From: Isoetes taiwanensis
Lineage: Eukaryota; Streptophyta; Lycopodiopsida; Isoetales; Isoetaceae
DNA: 64,000 nt
NCBI GenBank assembly: GCA_021234155.1
Contig: JAJEKV010000005.1
Span: 25,976,863-26,040,862, forward strand
Direction: 5' to 3'
The position numbers and the translations under genes were made by a program. Positions 8,160 to 19,720 of this stretch are shown here, piece by piece (positions within the stretch are counted from its first letter, which is position 1; each line of letters begins with the position of its first letter). Below the pieces are notes generated by a model that was not told the DNA's origin, searched no databases, and saw nothing but the letters and a program-made list of their open reading frames with translations.

Positions 8160-10879
8160 GGGCTTTATCTAGCAACGTCACTCACAAGTTGATTTAGAGA
8201 TGATGTCTCAGAGCTAATCCAATGCTAACGATCTACCTTCCGTTTGGGTACTTGTTGCCCTGCATGTTTCAATATTATCAACGTCAACAAACAAAATATA
8301 CACCCTATCAAAAGAACAAAGGTGATACCTTGCCCTTCAGACGGAAATGAAAAGAATGATGATGTTTGTAGTTGAAGCGTTATCTATCGAGCCTGGGAGG
8401 AATCGAAGCATATGAATGAAGCGAGATAATCACTTGATGGTAGGAATTGCCTAGCATACAAAAATGGAAGCACAAAGGTGTGTACGTTTGCAAAAGAGGT
8501 AACCAGCCCGTTTAATTTAACCATGTAATGCTTAGAAGAACAAAGATAACAAGGTGCTGCCATTGCATGATGGTTTGCCCTCTAAAGATGTTTCTTGAGA
8601 TTGAATGGATTATTTGTAAGTTGGTGCTCTTGTTATTATCTCCTAATGTAAAGATTCTCTGGACCATTTCTGAAATAAGGAGTATTGTTTTACTTAGTTG
8701 CAAGAGTAGATGAGGGGGTTAATTTATTATCTTCTAATGTAAAGATTCTCTAGACCATTTCTGAAATAAGGAATGTTGTTTTACTTAGTTACAAGAGTAG
8801 ATGAGGGGGTTAATTCTCCTTGCGAGCCTGTTATGGCAAATAAACAAGCGAGCCTAGGAGGGCGAGCCTGTTTATTTTCCATAACAGGCAAGCAAGGGGG
8901 CTTAACCTAACCGGCAGGCAAGCTGCCTCACCTGAAGCTACACCCACAGCTCGGTTATCAGCTCCCCAAATCGATTATCACAGGCTCGATATCCTCCACG
9001 GCTAGATTATCAACTCCTTGCTTGGATTATCAGCATCCAAGGCTAAATCATGGGCTCAAAGATGCATCCGAGGCTCCCAGACACACGTTGCTGCCTCTTG
9101 CGAACTTTGCAGGCTAAACAGGTGCTGCTATGCTCTATCACAGAGCTTGGATCAATAACAGGGATTTTTTGGATTAGAAAGCCTGTCGGTTAAGAAAATA
9201 GTATGTTTGCATGCTTATGCAAATTCAAGCATATCTAAATAAAAGTCGTCAGCATTCGAAATGTGGATGTAATTTCACATGCTTATTTTGCAAGCTAGTA
9301 GTGATACTTGAAGTTAGAACATCCATAGTAGTGGCTCATGTAAAGTTATCAAAAATTTCAGTAAAATCTACATGTCCAATTAAGCATAATTATTTGACCG
9401 TCCAAATGAAAGTTTTTCGTAATGTAGCACCTACCACTCGTAAATCAACATTTTTCCTGATCTAACACGCCTAGCACTTCTTAGGATCTTAATAGTAAGT
9501 TTTCAAATTTTAGGCTTTAAGATCTTCTAAAGCTATAGTTGTTGAACTTAAATGAGAATGAAGACCATCTTCAGTACAAAAATGTTATTGAAGTCATGTC
9601 TATCTAATGAACTTGGCATGCAGTCGAAAATAACATCTGCTAAGAAATAAATAACCTGTTGTTCATGCTGTAACATATTACAACCATATACTATACTCTT
9701 TATTAATAAAAATAAATTGGCAATTAATAGTATCATATAATTTTGATACTTTTCCCATGATTGGTGAGCATTGCATTCTAAACATGTTAGCTGCAATGAG
9801 AAGATACATGTCATCTTAAAGCAGGATGCATCTCTCAAGAGATATACAGTTAGTCTCTATGAATAGCTTTGCCTAATTTCATGCATCATATCAATGCACT
9901 TAAAATGGTCATGACAATTAATTATATCCAACTAGAATCCATTCAACTAGATAGGTGCAAACTAAAATGAAAACCTTGCCTAGTTAGCGTGCCCATGCCA
10001 TGTCCTGAAAACATTATTCCATCAAAATTATGCATGTTCAAGCAATGTATCAAGAATATCATGTGCCAGTTAGTAAGAAATCCATCCAAATTAGCATGCA
10101 TATTTCTTATGGGGTTAGATGCTTAAAAGCTATGAAATGACCTTCGCTATTATATAAAAAACGTCTTCATGCTCGTGCTTTCAAGTCTACACAATATCAC
10201 CATTTTTTCCATATATGGATGAGGACAAGTGCATTGATACGGTTGCAGCATATATGCTTACATGGATTCACATGTAGACTCATATAGTATCGTTGCATAG
10301 TTTTAGAGTGGGACTGGTCAGAAACATAGGCATGTGACAATTAATGCCTGCGGCCGGAATTGATTACCGCTGCAATCTCCACCCTAAGAAATAACGAATA
10401 TGTGATTTCATCGTATGAAATAGCAACAGTGGTGATTCCACCGTATGGATGGAGTTTGAGATTCCAGTTGTTAAAATAATGAGACTCTGACATCGGATTC
10501 CAACTCATGACTGGCCTTTTGCACTTTTGAATTCCCGAGTGCATGTTCATTGAATTTGAGATTCTGGAGGTCTAGAACCTGCCTGTACCTTACGCCCAAG
10601 ATTCTGGAGGACCGGATCATGAGTGTGTTCGTATGCAGTTTTCATATGCATAATAGATATTTTGGCTAGATTTTTTTGTTTGATCGACGTTCTATTAGAG
10701 TTGATCGACATTAGGATTCATTAGCATTGGCGTTGTGCAAATAGAGGCTACTATTTCAGTTGAGAAGCTGCTGGCTCCGAACTCCCGAACAGTGGGCATG
10801 CGATAGTTGGAACCATGGATAGAGGGGCCATGGGTAGTCCTTCTTTTCAAGATGCCTCCCCTCCTTGGGCGATCGATCC
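8160..10879. other. Intergenic DNA, no gene recognised
   Basis: Short open frames occur but have no recognisable domain or codon signature. From about 8,815 to 9,065 there is a degenerate short-period array of CGATTATCA / GGCTC-like words. 9,480-10,560 is AT-rich with no structure that I can support. Confidence 0.5.
8633..8814. repeat. 91-bp tandem duplication
   Basis: Two units (8,633-8,723 and 8,724-8,814) share TAATGTAAAGATTCTCT, CCATTTCTGAAATAAGGA and AGAGTAGATGAGGGGGTTAA with few differences. Confidence 0.9.
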
Positions 10880-11346
10880 ACCATCATGCAGGCACTGCTA
10901 GATCACTTGGACTCTTTGCAAAGGGAGTGGCTTGAGAAGAACCGCGCTTAGGTCAGGACCGAGTTCGAGCAGGCTATGACTAGGCTGCATGCAAATGGAC
11001 TGCCCAGACCCCGCTCGAGTTACTAGGAAGTGGGAACTTTTTCTCATTACAGGGCAGATGGACTGAAACATTGCATGGTTAGCTCTATGTGTTTGGCCCG
11101 GATGCTGGGGGATAAGGCCCTTTGGGATGGGAGAGAAACCTTCAAGCCGCATTTCAAAAAATTGCATCAGTGCAACAGGGCATGCAAGAAGTGTTGATAG
11201 ACGAATTCCTAAGTGAAACAGATCTGGAGCATGAGGCCTTGGATTCCATGCTACGTGATGTGGGTTATGCTGAAGTAGAGAACTTCACCATCGACCATCT
11301 TCGGGCATGCGAGTGGATGACACTAGATAGGGGGGTATACCACTAG
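10880..11346 (+). pseudogene. X-region copy C (partial)
   Basis: The open frame 11,122-11,346 reads IDEFLSETDLEHEALDSM, LRDVGYAEVENFTID and HLRACEW before a stop. It aligns with the end of the X region at 29,184 (LLNNTMHTVQELDDWLQIFG, then KFTIDDLIQAEF). Upstream, 10,887-10,950 encodes MQALLDHLDSLQREWLEKNR before a stop, which may be an N-terminal remnant. No LINE ORF2 lies immediately upstream. Family unknown; probably a decayed copy. Confidence 0.4.
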
Positions 11347-12345
11347 GTGTCTGGTCTCATCTACATGAGGCTGTTGTATTTTAAGTCACACTAGTGCTTT
11401 TCAATGTTTTTTTCTTATTTATATGACTCGAGCAATGTATTTCCGACACAATGTGGGCTAGTCAACTTTTATCTATATTTTGAGTAAGCATTTTACTATG
11501 TGAAGTCTTTGAATCCAATGCAATACATGGGATATCGCTGCCGCCTACATTGCTCGTCCATCTCAAACTGCTTTCAACTATCCTTTTCTTGACATACATA
11601 TTTAACATGAGCAACACAATCACCATCGATCTAATAATCATGGTTATGGGTGGATATTTGCAGAATGCATTACAAAATGGTGGATAGAACATTCAAATCT
11701 GATGACAAATACCTGGATAAGAGCTGTAAAACCAACGAAAGAATGAATGACGTGTTGCTCTGTATCAACACCAAATTCCTTTTGGCTACCAAGCTCTGCA
11801 GCAAGACTTTCAAGTTTTGCCTTCGAATATACCGAATATAAGGCTGTTCCAGTGAAGAAGATTTGTCATAACTCGATATCAGATTAGAAGGATGCAAAAC
11901 TGGGGTATCCACCAAGGCATGGAAGGTATAAGCACGCTAAGGTGGTAAAAAAAAGGGGTCATTCGAATACATTACATATTAGGTAATGTATTCTAATTAT
12001 AGCAAGTTTTTAATTGCCATCATTAAAGAAAATGGCATTATTCAAGTGCACCAAAAATTCCCCCCATTTTGTTCCCCCTGTTTCTTGGCTAACCGAATGG
12101 AGCTCGCATTGGTTTTTTTTTCGACGGTTTTAATTTTTTGTGATTTCAGTCGGTTAATGAATTCAAGAAGTAACAGAACTGGTTCCACGAAGTAAAAATC
12201 AAAAAGCAGTATTCTAAAAGCTAAATTGATGTAGGTTTAACATGATTATAACCAATGCGTTCGGCTTAAGGTCTGATCTTCAAATGTTTCGGGCGAATTT
12301 TTCTTATGAAAGCAAATTTGTTGCTTTGTTCATTTTGCAGGCACT
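11347..12345. other. Intergenic DNA, no gene recognised
   Basis: AT-rich with short frames on both strands and no recognised domains. The last bases (TTTGTTCATTTTGCAG near 12,341) look like a splice acceptor directly before the next open segment, so part of this stretch may be an intron. Confidence 0.45.
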
Positions 12346-13246
12346 GTGAACATGGTAAAGACCCCAAAGAAGACACCAACCAAGGGTTCAAGAAAGTCTC
12401 CAAGGATCGAAAAACTTCCAGCAAATAAGAAACCTTCAAGTTCACATGCTAAAAGGGAAATTTTACCTCCCGATGACACTAGATTTTCTGTGAGACAGCT
12501 CAGACAACTGAATTTTCGTGATGTTTACGAGAAGCAGGATGCTATGGTAAGGGAGATATGGGGTGATGAAGCATCAAGCAGGTATGGCTATAAGGATGAC
12601 AGAATTGATATGAAGTGGACAGAGGAATTCTGCAAATGGTATGAATTTGCTTTTGGAAGAAAATATGTTATGAATTTCTATGTCCCTCTGTACTTTGCAA
12701 GGGCATTTGCATTGCATCTGAAAGGTGCAGAAGTGGACCGGGAAGATGTTAAAGCATAGGCCAGATCGAAGCAAAGGGATTCTGATCTATCTAGTGAGGT
12801 GGTGACAGTGAAATCTAGATGCAAATGCAAAAGGCCCAAAAACGTCAGTTAAAAGTTACACAAAGGAGCAATTAGAAATTATCAGTAACTTCTTAGACAA
12901 CAAATTTAATGTGAAGATATCTTTAAGCAAGAAATTAATTGGGTTAAAGGAAAGGAGGATAGAGATCCTTGACACATTGAAGCACAAGGAAGGGGAGAGA
13001 GTAGTCTATATTAGGTTGGTCCAAGAAGCAGAGAGGGATGTTGAAGCAAAAGTGGCAGCATTGAAGGATCAACAATCAAGCTAGATCAAACATCTGAAAG
13101 TGCCATGAGATTTTAGCACTTAAAATGGAAGTTGAGGATGCTATCGAGCAAAAGGAATCAAGAATGCAGGATCAAGCTGAGCTGCAGAAACATATTGACA
13201 TGAATCTCACTAAATTGAAACATTTAGATGCAAAGAGTCAAGCTAC
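12346..13246 (+). pseudogene. Unrecognised nuclear/coiled-coil gene, 5' part, interrupted by a LINE
   Basis: After an acceptor-like TTTTGCAG, an ATG at about 12,352 starts a basic Lys/Ser/Pro-rich tail (MVKTPKKTPTKGSRKSPR). A compact domain with FSVRQLRQLNFRDVYEKQ, WTEEFCKWYEFAFGRKYVM and YFARAFALHLKG follows. A stop ends this frame at 12,759. Downstream in shifted frames are a coiled-coil (YTKEQLEIISNFLDNKF, LKERRIEILDTLKHKEGE, AERDVEAKVAALKDQ) and then LALKMEVEDAIEQKESRM. That last frame is broken at 13,246 by the LINE and resumes in the same frame at 16,071. The stop and frame changes mean it is probably a pseudogene or part of a repeated gene family. I do not recognise the family. Confidence 0.5.
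13232..13246 (+). repeat. Target-site duplication, 5' side
   Basis: AAAGAGTCAAGCTAC here is repeated exactly at 16,056-16,070 after the A-rich tail of the LINE. Confidence 0.95.
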
Positions 13247-15237
13247 TCAAACGTGCTTTTGACTCTGTCAGATGGGACTTTCTTAAATTTGCTATGTCTA
13301 AACTTGGCTTCCCTGACAAGTTAATCAACCTGATTATTGGACTGAATTCCAAAGCCAAATCTGCTGTTCTAATCAATGGGGTGCCTTCTGGTTTCTTCCC
13401 TCTCTCCTGTGGGGTAAGACAAGGCTGCCCTCTGGCTCCTTATTTATTCCTGATTGCAGCTGATTTGCTAACAAAGGTTATCTGTCACTATCAAGCCTCT
13501 GGCCTCATAAAAGGTCTCAAGATGCCCAACTCAAATGATGATTTGACTATGCTTCAATATGCTGATGACACCTTCTCCTTCCTCCATGCTGACTTGGCTA
13601 ACATTGATTGTTTTCTTAAAGTCATCAATCAATTCTCAGCAGCTTCTGGTATTTGCCTCAACATCAACAAAAGTCTTATCATTGGTGATATCCCTGACCG
13701 GCAGCTACTTGGCATTAATGTGCTTCCTTATGGTCAAGCTACCAAATTGTTGGGCATGCCCCTTTCATTGAATCATACCCTTAAAGGCCTTTGGGAACCT
13801 ATTCTTCTAAGAATAAAGAAGAAGCTGAATAACTATGGTAACTATCTCTCTCTTGCTGGCAGAACTATCATAGCCAACTCGGTCCTTGCAAGCTCTCATG
13901 TTTACTTCTCTACTGCTCTTATTGCTCCTAAAAGTGTGTATCTGGAATTGGAAAAAACCATAAGGAATTTTATCTGGAAAGGTAGTCATTTAGTCAACTG
14001 GAACTCTATTTGTAAATCTAAGAGCTCAGGTGGTCTTGGTTGTAAAAATCTCTTTCTCCAAGCTCAGTCTCTTGCAGGGAAGTTTGTTTGGAAGGCTATT
14101 CATGGGAATCAATCCCCTGCATATAAATTTATCAGATATTGGATTAGTCAAAGCCATCCCTATGGTCATCCTTCCATCCAACATCTTTTACCTAACTCTG
14201 CTTTTGTTCAGCTGAAACCTGCCTCCAATATTTCTCCTCTAATGGGCAATTTGATAAAGGCCTGGAATTCTATCTCCCCGAATTTTCAGTTCATCTCTGC
14301 AGATAAACTTCATGTTGATCAGCCTATTTTCTGGAACCCCATTCTGTCTGAGCAAAATTCTACTGTTTTGGCCATTCAACATCCAAGAATCTATAAGAAA
14401 TGGCAAGAAGCTGGGTTTTATTTTATCAGAGATCTTTTTTCTGGAGGTAGGCTTATTTCTTGGACTTCTCTCAAAAATATCATCAAAGGAACCTCTTCTG
14501 ATAAAAAGGTCTATGCTTTTATCAAGCCATTTCTTTCTAATCCTGCTCCTAACTCTGATAAAGGGGATTGGACTCTAAAAGGGAAAGATGATTACAAAGT
14601 TAAACATGTTTATAATGCTCTCTCCTTTGATCCTAATAACTGCAAAGCCATGATTAAATGGGGTATTAATCAGGATCAGCTTAAGACTCTGTTTAATAAT
14701 GTCTGGAACTCTTTTTGCCCTCCAAAAATTTCATACTTTATTTGGCTAATTGCTAATGGCAGCTTAAATAATTTGTATACTTTATCCAAGAGAAATCCCA
14801 ACATTCTGCCAAATTGCCCTATGGGATGTAATGCTGTTGAAGATATGTGCCACATCTTTTATTGTTCCAAGTTAAACAGCTTCTGGAATTGGATTACAGA
14901 AAAATTTGGTATTGTGAGAAATGATAATCTTATTACTCTTGTTCAAAATAATGAGAGCTTTCATAACACTGTAATTTATATTGCTCTTTGGAACATTTGG
15001 AAAGCCAGAAATCGGGTCTTGTTTGGAAGGAAGAATTTCTCCCTTTTTTTGTTAAAGATGCATTTTCAATTTGATTTTGAAACCATTGCAACTGCTCACA
15101 GAAGGAAACTTCGGACTAATTATGACAGGAACTGGGAGAATTTTGGAGAATTTAAGGGTTACTTAGATTTATTTGCTTTAAATCTGAATGTTGTGGATTC
15201 TAATGCTTTTCTATTTGATGATCCTAGAGTATCTTAA
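13247..15237 (+). CDS. LINE ORF2, reverse transcriptase to C-terminus (5'-truncated, open)
   Basis: The frame begins at the truncation point with KRAFDSVRWDF (palm motif A), followed by GVRQGCPLAPYLFLI, MLQYADDTFSF (catalytic YADD), the thumb, and a C-terminal segment. That segment has the Cys-rich signature NCPMGCNAVEDMCHIFYC typical of plant L1-type ORF2, then ALWNIWKARNRVLF. No stop interrupts about 660 codons. The upstream ATG at 13,228 lies in the flanking host gene and is not the element's start. The endonuclease and the front of the reverse transcriptase are absent, so it cannot be active alone. Confidence 0.92.
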
Positions 15238-15720
15238 CTTCCTTCGTGGAGAGGGAGCTTCAAAATTTGATGACAGTTCTCCTTTCGGCAAAGCTCCAAA
15301 AGACAGTATTATGAAGAATGACATTGCATCATCGATGGAATCTTATCTCATGAAGAAAGGTCACAGGAGGTATCTGAAAGAAAGTGAGGACCAGTGGGCT
15401 TCAACATTTTGCAGAGAAGTAGTCAGATCCATTGTCTTTGGTTCTTTCTAGCAAATCACAGCTTCATTTTGTCGGAAAGGCAGTTCATCAGATATAGAAC
15501 TACGTACTCTGATCCACGAGAATCTTTGGCTGATCTTTATGGATCTCTGCTGTTACTCTTGGAGGACAAAGACAAATTCCGGCTCTTCTATACCAACAAC
15601 TGGGGCCCTGACCATTACCTATTTGGTTCCACTGATTCCTTTAATGCCTATTTCAACTCTATTTTCTTTGCCGAACCATAATCCCAATCCTCATTATCCT
15701 CTCCTAAGCATGATCCTACT
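15238..15720 (+). other. Extra coding-like segment in the LINE 3' region
   Basis: Right after the ORF2 stop, overlapping frames stay open: 15,188-15,451 (FDDSSPFGKAPKDSIMK, SMESYLMKKGHRRYLKE, WASTFCREVVRSIV) and 15,394-15,681 (SERQFIRYRTTYSDP, LLLLLEDKDKFRLFYTNN). They look like one ancestral frame with a shift. The other LINEs here do not show it. It may be captured sequence or a 3' extension of the element; no domain recognised. Confidence 0.4.
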
Positions 15721-16055
15721 CTGTTCTAACTCTGATCTAGGTTATTTTTGGGGAAGATTATCTGTTTCGCAGGTGTTCATTGCTCAAGAAATTTTCGATC
15801 TCAGCATAAACGGATCTTCTTCGACTGATCATTTGCATCTCAGATCATTTTGACTATTTCAGACTATCAAACTTTGTTACTTCTTTGTAAATGTCACAGG
15901 GCTCATAGTTCCTATAATATGAGTACCTAAGCTGATTATCTATGTTGATTTTGCTGATTATGTGTTTCTCTATCAAACACATCTATGCTATGTACTTGAG
16001 ATTTTATAATTAATGATAAAACTGTTTCTTGCTTTCAAAAAAAAAAAAGAAAAGA

Positions 16056-16070
16056 AAAGAGTCAAGCTAC
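16056..16070 (+). repeat. Target-site duplication, 3' side
   Basis: Exact copy of AAAGAGTCAAGCTAC from 13,232-13,246. Confidence 0.95.
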
Positions 16071-16422
16071 ATCTGTTGATATGAGCTCACCTGAGACAGG
16101 AGACGAAGAAATAATGGAACCGAGGGAATTTTTAGAACATTCCTCAATCCTTACTTTGCAGCCTCCTCCTCTTCAGTCTACAATTCTTGCAGATCAAATT
16201 ATTGTTCAGCCTTTTACTTCATGTACATATTGTGAGCAATCTTTTGGTATGAATCCAGTGGTTTTGGCACCCTGCAGACATCCTTATTGTCTCCTGTGTA
16301 TATCCGATCTTGCTAACACAAAGATTTCATGTGTTGATCCTGATTGCTCATGGAATAGCATTTTGCCTGTAGCATTTGGACTGCAATTTACATTTAAATT
16401 ACTTTCCTTTTACTACAATTAA
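16071..16422 (+). pseudogene. Continuation of the interrupted gene: RING-like zinc segment
   Basis: The frame resumes after the LINE and reads SVDMSSPETGDEEIMEPREF, then a Cys/His cluster: CTYCEQSF, then LAPCRHPYCLLC and CVDPDC. The spacing C-x2-C ... C-x-H-x3-C-x2-C ... C-x4-C resembles a RING-type finger, as in E3 ligases. The frame ends soon after, at 16,420. The segment joins seamlessly to the frame ending at 13,246 once the LINE and one TSD copy are disregarded. RING function is inference from spacing only. Confidence 0.45.
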
Positions 16423-17396
16423 ATTACTACAATTTCTTTTCCTTTTTTAATAAGATTCTGGGAAGGGACTCGCGAGAGACACAAAACCGGCCGACTACCA
16501 AAGGACTTCCTCAACTATAAGCCTAGTCGTCGCGAAACCTCCAGGTGAATCCGATAGCAAGAAGATACTCCTGCCACCACCCCCGAGCAGTCGGATAGGA
16601 TAAAGGACGCAGAGAGAAAGGAGAGGAGCGAAAAAGAGAGCCGCTGGACGGAGGATCGAAGAGATGATAGGAACCGGTAGAAATTAGGCGCTGAAGGATA
16701 GTGATGGGGCATACGAATGAAGGCAAGCGAGCTAAAGAAATCGTATGACCACGGGCAAATTGGTCTCGTTTGGAGTGGCAGGAGGAGAAAGGAAACCAGG
16801 GTCTGAAAAGTCTGGAAGCTACACGTTGACGAGAACCAGCAGCGCGAGCGAGCCGTGGGGGAGAAAACGAAGCTGAAGAAGAAGAGCCGGAAGCGCCTGC
16901 TATGGACGGTATCAGCTCAATGACCTGAAAAAGGAAAGGACATTAGAGAAAAAACAATGAAAAGAAAAGCACGCCGCCATGATGACGAATCTAAGGAAGC
17001 GCCCCGGCAACAAGGCGATGAAAAAACAAACCACGTTAACGCGTACAATGCACATATGATATGAATGCAGATCACGGACTGTCAATATTCGGGAAAAGAG
17101 GTCAAACCATAAACCAGATAAAGGAAGATGAATATCAAGAGTGGTAAGGTGAACCTAAAAAACAACGTCTCAAAGGTTACCAATACAGCTTGTCATTCAT
17201 CACAGCAGCAGTATACAATGTGTGGAAAACTAGGGAGAGAGAGAGGGGATAGCCGACCATAGGAACAATATCGGACTACCCCCTAAAAAGAAATTTGCCA
17301 AGGCAAAATTGGCGACAACTTCTCATCGGGATAAAAAACCCCGCCCTTTCGGGTTTTCGAGGAAAACCCTAATGAGAAATGGTCGCCAACAACCTT

Positions 17397-17573
17397 GAAT
17401 GTGTTGCCTGGAGAACGGAGAGAAACGAGTTGATGGCGAACGCAAAATAGAGCACGACCCCAGCAAACGGCGAAAGCCTCCCCCGAATGTGTCCATGGAG
17501 AACCGAAGGAGGAGAGGGGTGATGGCGAACAGAAATAGAGCAGGACCCCAGCAGACGGCGAAAAACGGCGGAA
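17397..17573. repeat. 88-bp tandem duplication
   Basis: Two units share GAATGTGT, GGAGAAC, GATGGCGAAC, AATAGAGCA and GACCCCAGCA in the same order. Confidence 0.75.
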
Positions 17574-17727
17574 TCCTGCAAGCAATACAAAAAAACTCCC
17601 AAAAAGAACACCCGTAAATGGTTAGAGAAAACAAACAACACAAGCTGCACCAAGAAGGTCCGAAAATGAAAACAGAGGAAAAAAGAACATAACAGAAAAA
17701 GATAGCATCACCCATAGGGCGGAAAAA

Positions 17728-17873
17728 GCATCACCCAGCAGGTGGAGAACCATTATGTAAAATCATGCATCACCCTCGAGGTGGAAATAAACAGCATAAA
17801 GCATCACCCAGCGGGTGGAGAACCACTATGTAAAAATATGCATCACCCTCGAGGTGGAAATAAACAGCATTAC
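17728..17873. repeat. 73-bp tandem duplication
   Basis: Two units share GCATCACCCAGC, GGTGGAGAACCA, TATGTAAAA and CACCCTCGAGGTGGAAATAA. Confidence 0.85.
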
Positions 17874-18848
17874 CTGTAGGTGGAGAACAACACAACAAGA
17901 GGGCAATGGAACAGAAACATAAGAATAGCAGGGCGATGGAACAGAAACATAAGAATAGCAACACTCACAGGTGGAGAACAACAAAGAGGCATGAACAACA
18001 AAAAATACAAATGAAAAAGACTCATGCGCCACCGTCAGCAGGGCAGGAAGGGAGGGAAGCCACGAGAGGAGAAGAAGAGCTGTTGTGAGAAGACGCCGAT
18101 AACCGAGCCAAAATGAAAATGGCCTAATATAGGCGCTCGTCCCTTCCCAGAATGGCGATCCGATGGCTCGGATCGATGGGATTCTTTTTTGTGTGAAGGT
18201 TTTTAGGCTTGCATGTACATTGAGCATTTAGATACATAGTATTTGTAGTTGGATAATGTAGGTTCACTCATATATAATCTGCCAAATGGACTACTTATTT
18301 TTAATGATGAGAGTTTTTATTTCATGTGCACATCAGGTAATAGTAATGTAGATAGCTGATTACTTGTTATCGAGAACTGTATAATGTAGCAATTGACAAA
18401 TACATTGCTATTGTGATGTCAAAATTACATTTTGATTTATGTTGAATACTTCATGACTCATCAATGGGTAGAGTACATTTTATGTCATACGAGCTTAATA
18501 TGTGAATATTTGTGCCTTATCCACCCGAGGTTGAAAAGTTAAAGCAGAAGGCAGTAGTTAATACTGAAGGTATATTGCATCTTCTATTTGCATGTGTGTA
18601 CTGTATTTATTAAACACCATTTTTTTTAGGTTCTTCAAGTTTTTCTTCACAGTATAACGTTCCAGATTCCTCATGTCTTTCTGCACAGTATAAATTTCTA
18701 GAGAAACCAATTTGAAAATCTATTAAGCCAACGCCATCAGTTCACCAGGAAATTCAAGCTATTGAGTGATAATTCAACATGTATAGTATTAACTTAACTT
18801 AAAATTAAAAATGACAATATTGATTAACTCTGGTGTTTAATTTATGCA

Positions 18849-19720
18849 GAAGTGTTGGAATTTGGTGATTCTTCTTGCAGCCTTTGTTCATGCTACAAGA
18901 GATCCAAAAGGATGACGTGGTAGTGGAGGAAACCAGGGTTGAGGAAACAAAGGTTGAGGAGACCAAGGTTGAGAAAACCAAGGTTGAGACAACTAAGGTT
19001 GATGACATAGAGGAAACCAAGGTTGAGGAAACCAAGGTCGTTAAACTAGAGAAGCAAACAAGAAAAATGAAGGAGTCTATGCAGAATAGAACTTCAACCA
19101 AGAGGTGAATATATATTATTATACTTGAAGCTGTTAAAGTGCAATATATGAACAATCTTATGATAACTTCTGCAGGACTAGAAGCCAAACATCATCTGAG
19201 AGTGCTCAATCTTATGCATTTGCAGATGACACCACAGGAGAGTAACTAAGGTGCTGCTGTAGTTGCAATTCATTTATTTCTCACTAATGGAAGTTTGGTT
19301 TACAAAGACCTGGAGAGCTTGTTGAAAATAGTTCCGTACTATCCTTTCCAGCGAAAACCTCTAATCACGGTGACCAAATACTGTGTGGAAGGTTGTGCAG
19401 AGACAGGCACATGTCCAATAGGCATATAGATATATTTGAAGGGTAACTTGATCAGCTTCCTTTTTGCATTATAGTTATAATTGAATATCTAACCTCACTT
19501 GTTTTGTGAAATAGGTATCTGATTAGCATTATGCCTGACAAATGGCATTATGCATTTTATTCCTTTTCCTCAGAGAATTTTTTAGCCTACAGAACAACCT
19601 ATAACAAGCTGTCATCTGATGCAACTTCAATGGTGCAGCCTGGATTGGATGTAGTTCAAAAAGGGCTTCAGGGAATGATCTTAAGCAAATGCCAGAACAT
19701 TATGATTCCAATCTAAATTG
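18849..19720 (+). pseudogene. Exon-like remnants with VEETK repeats, unknown gene
   Basis: After an acceptor-like TTTATGCAG, an open stretch to 19,107 contains a 15-bp coding repeat giving VEETKVEETKVEKTK-type sequence. It ends at an AG/GTGAAT donor. A second short exon follows CTTCTGCAG (19,174). A further open stretch at about 19,255-19,420 reads AIHLFLTNGSLVYKDLES and YYPFQRKPLITVTKYC. The last (19,515-19,716) follows an acceptor and reads MPDKWHYAFYSFSSENFLAY. Stops between them argue for a pseudogene. It may be the 3' part of the gene starting at 12,346; family not recognised. Confidence 0.35.

Larger units (their letters stand above)
13247..16055 (+). mobile_element. Young 5'-truncated LINE with 15-bp TSD
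   Basis: The insertion is bounded by a perfect 15-bp direct repeat. It ends in an A-rich tail (about 16,037-16,058, partly shared with the TSD), which is the hallmark of target-primed reverse transcription. The 5' end lies inside the reverse transcriptase domain. The remaining 1.99 kb of ORF2 is fully open and the TSD is perfect, so the insertion is recent compared with the other LINEs here. About 800 bases separate the ORF2 stop from the tail. Confidence 0.95.
16440..18230. repeat. Repeat-rich, probably transposon-derived segment
   Basis: GC-richer than its neighbours, with several tandem arrays: 88-bp units at 17,397-17,573, 73-bp units at 17,728-17,873 and about 33-bp units near 17,906-17,965. 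Open frames on both strands are compositionally biased shadows. It splits the exon-like remnants at 16,071-16,422 and 18,849-19,720, so it may be an LTR or untranslated region of an unidentified element. Confidence 0.4.

Noticed and set aside
13228-13246. ATG at 13,228 as start of the LINE ORF
   Set aside because: These bases belong to the host gene and TSD; the LINE begins at 13,247 and is 5'-truncated.
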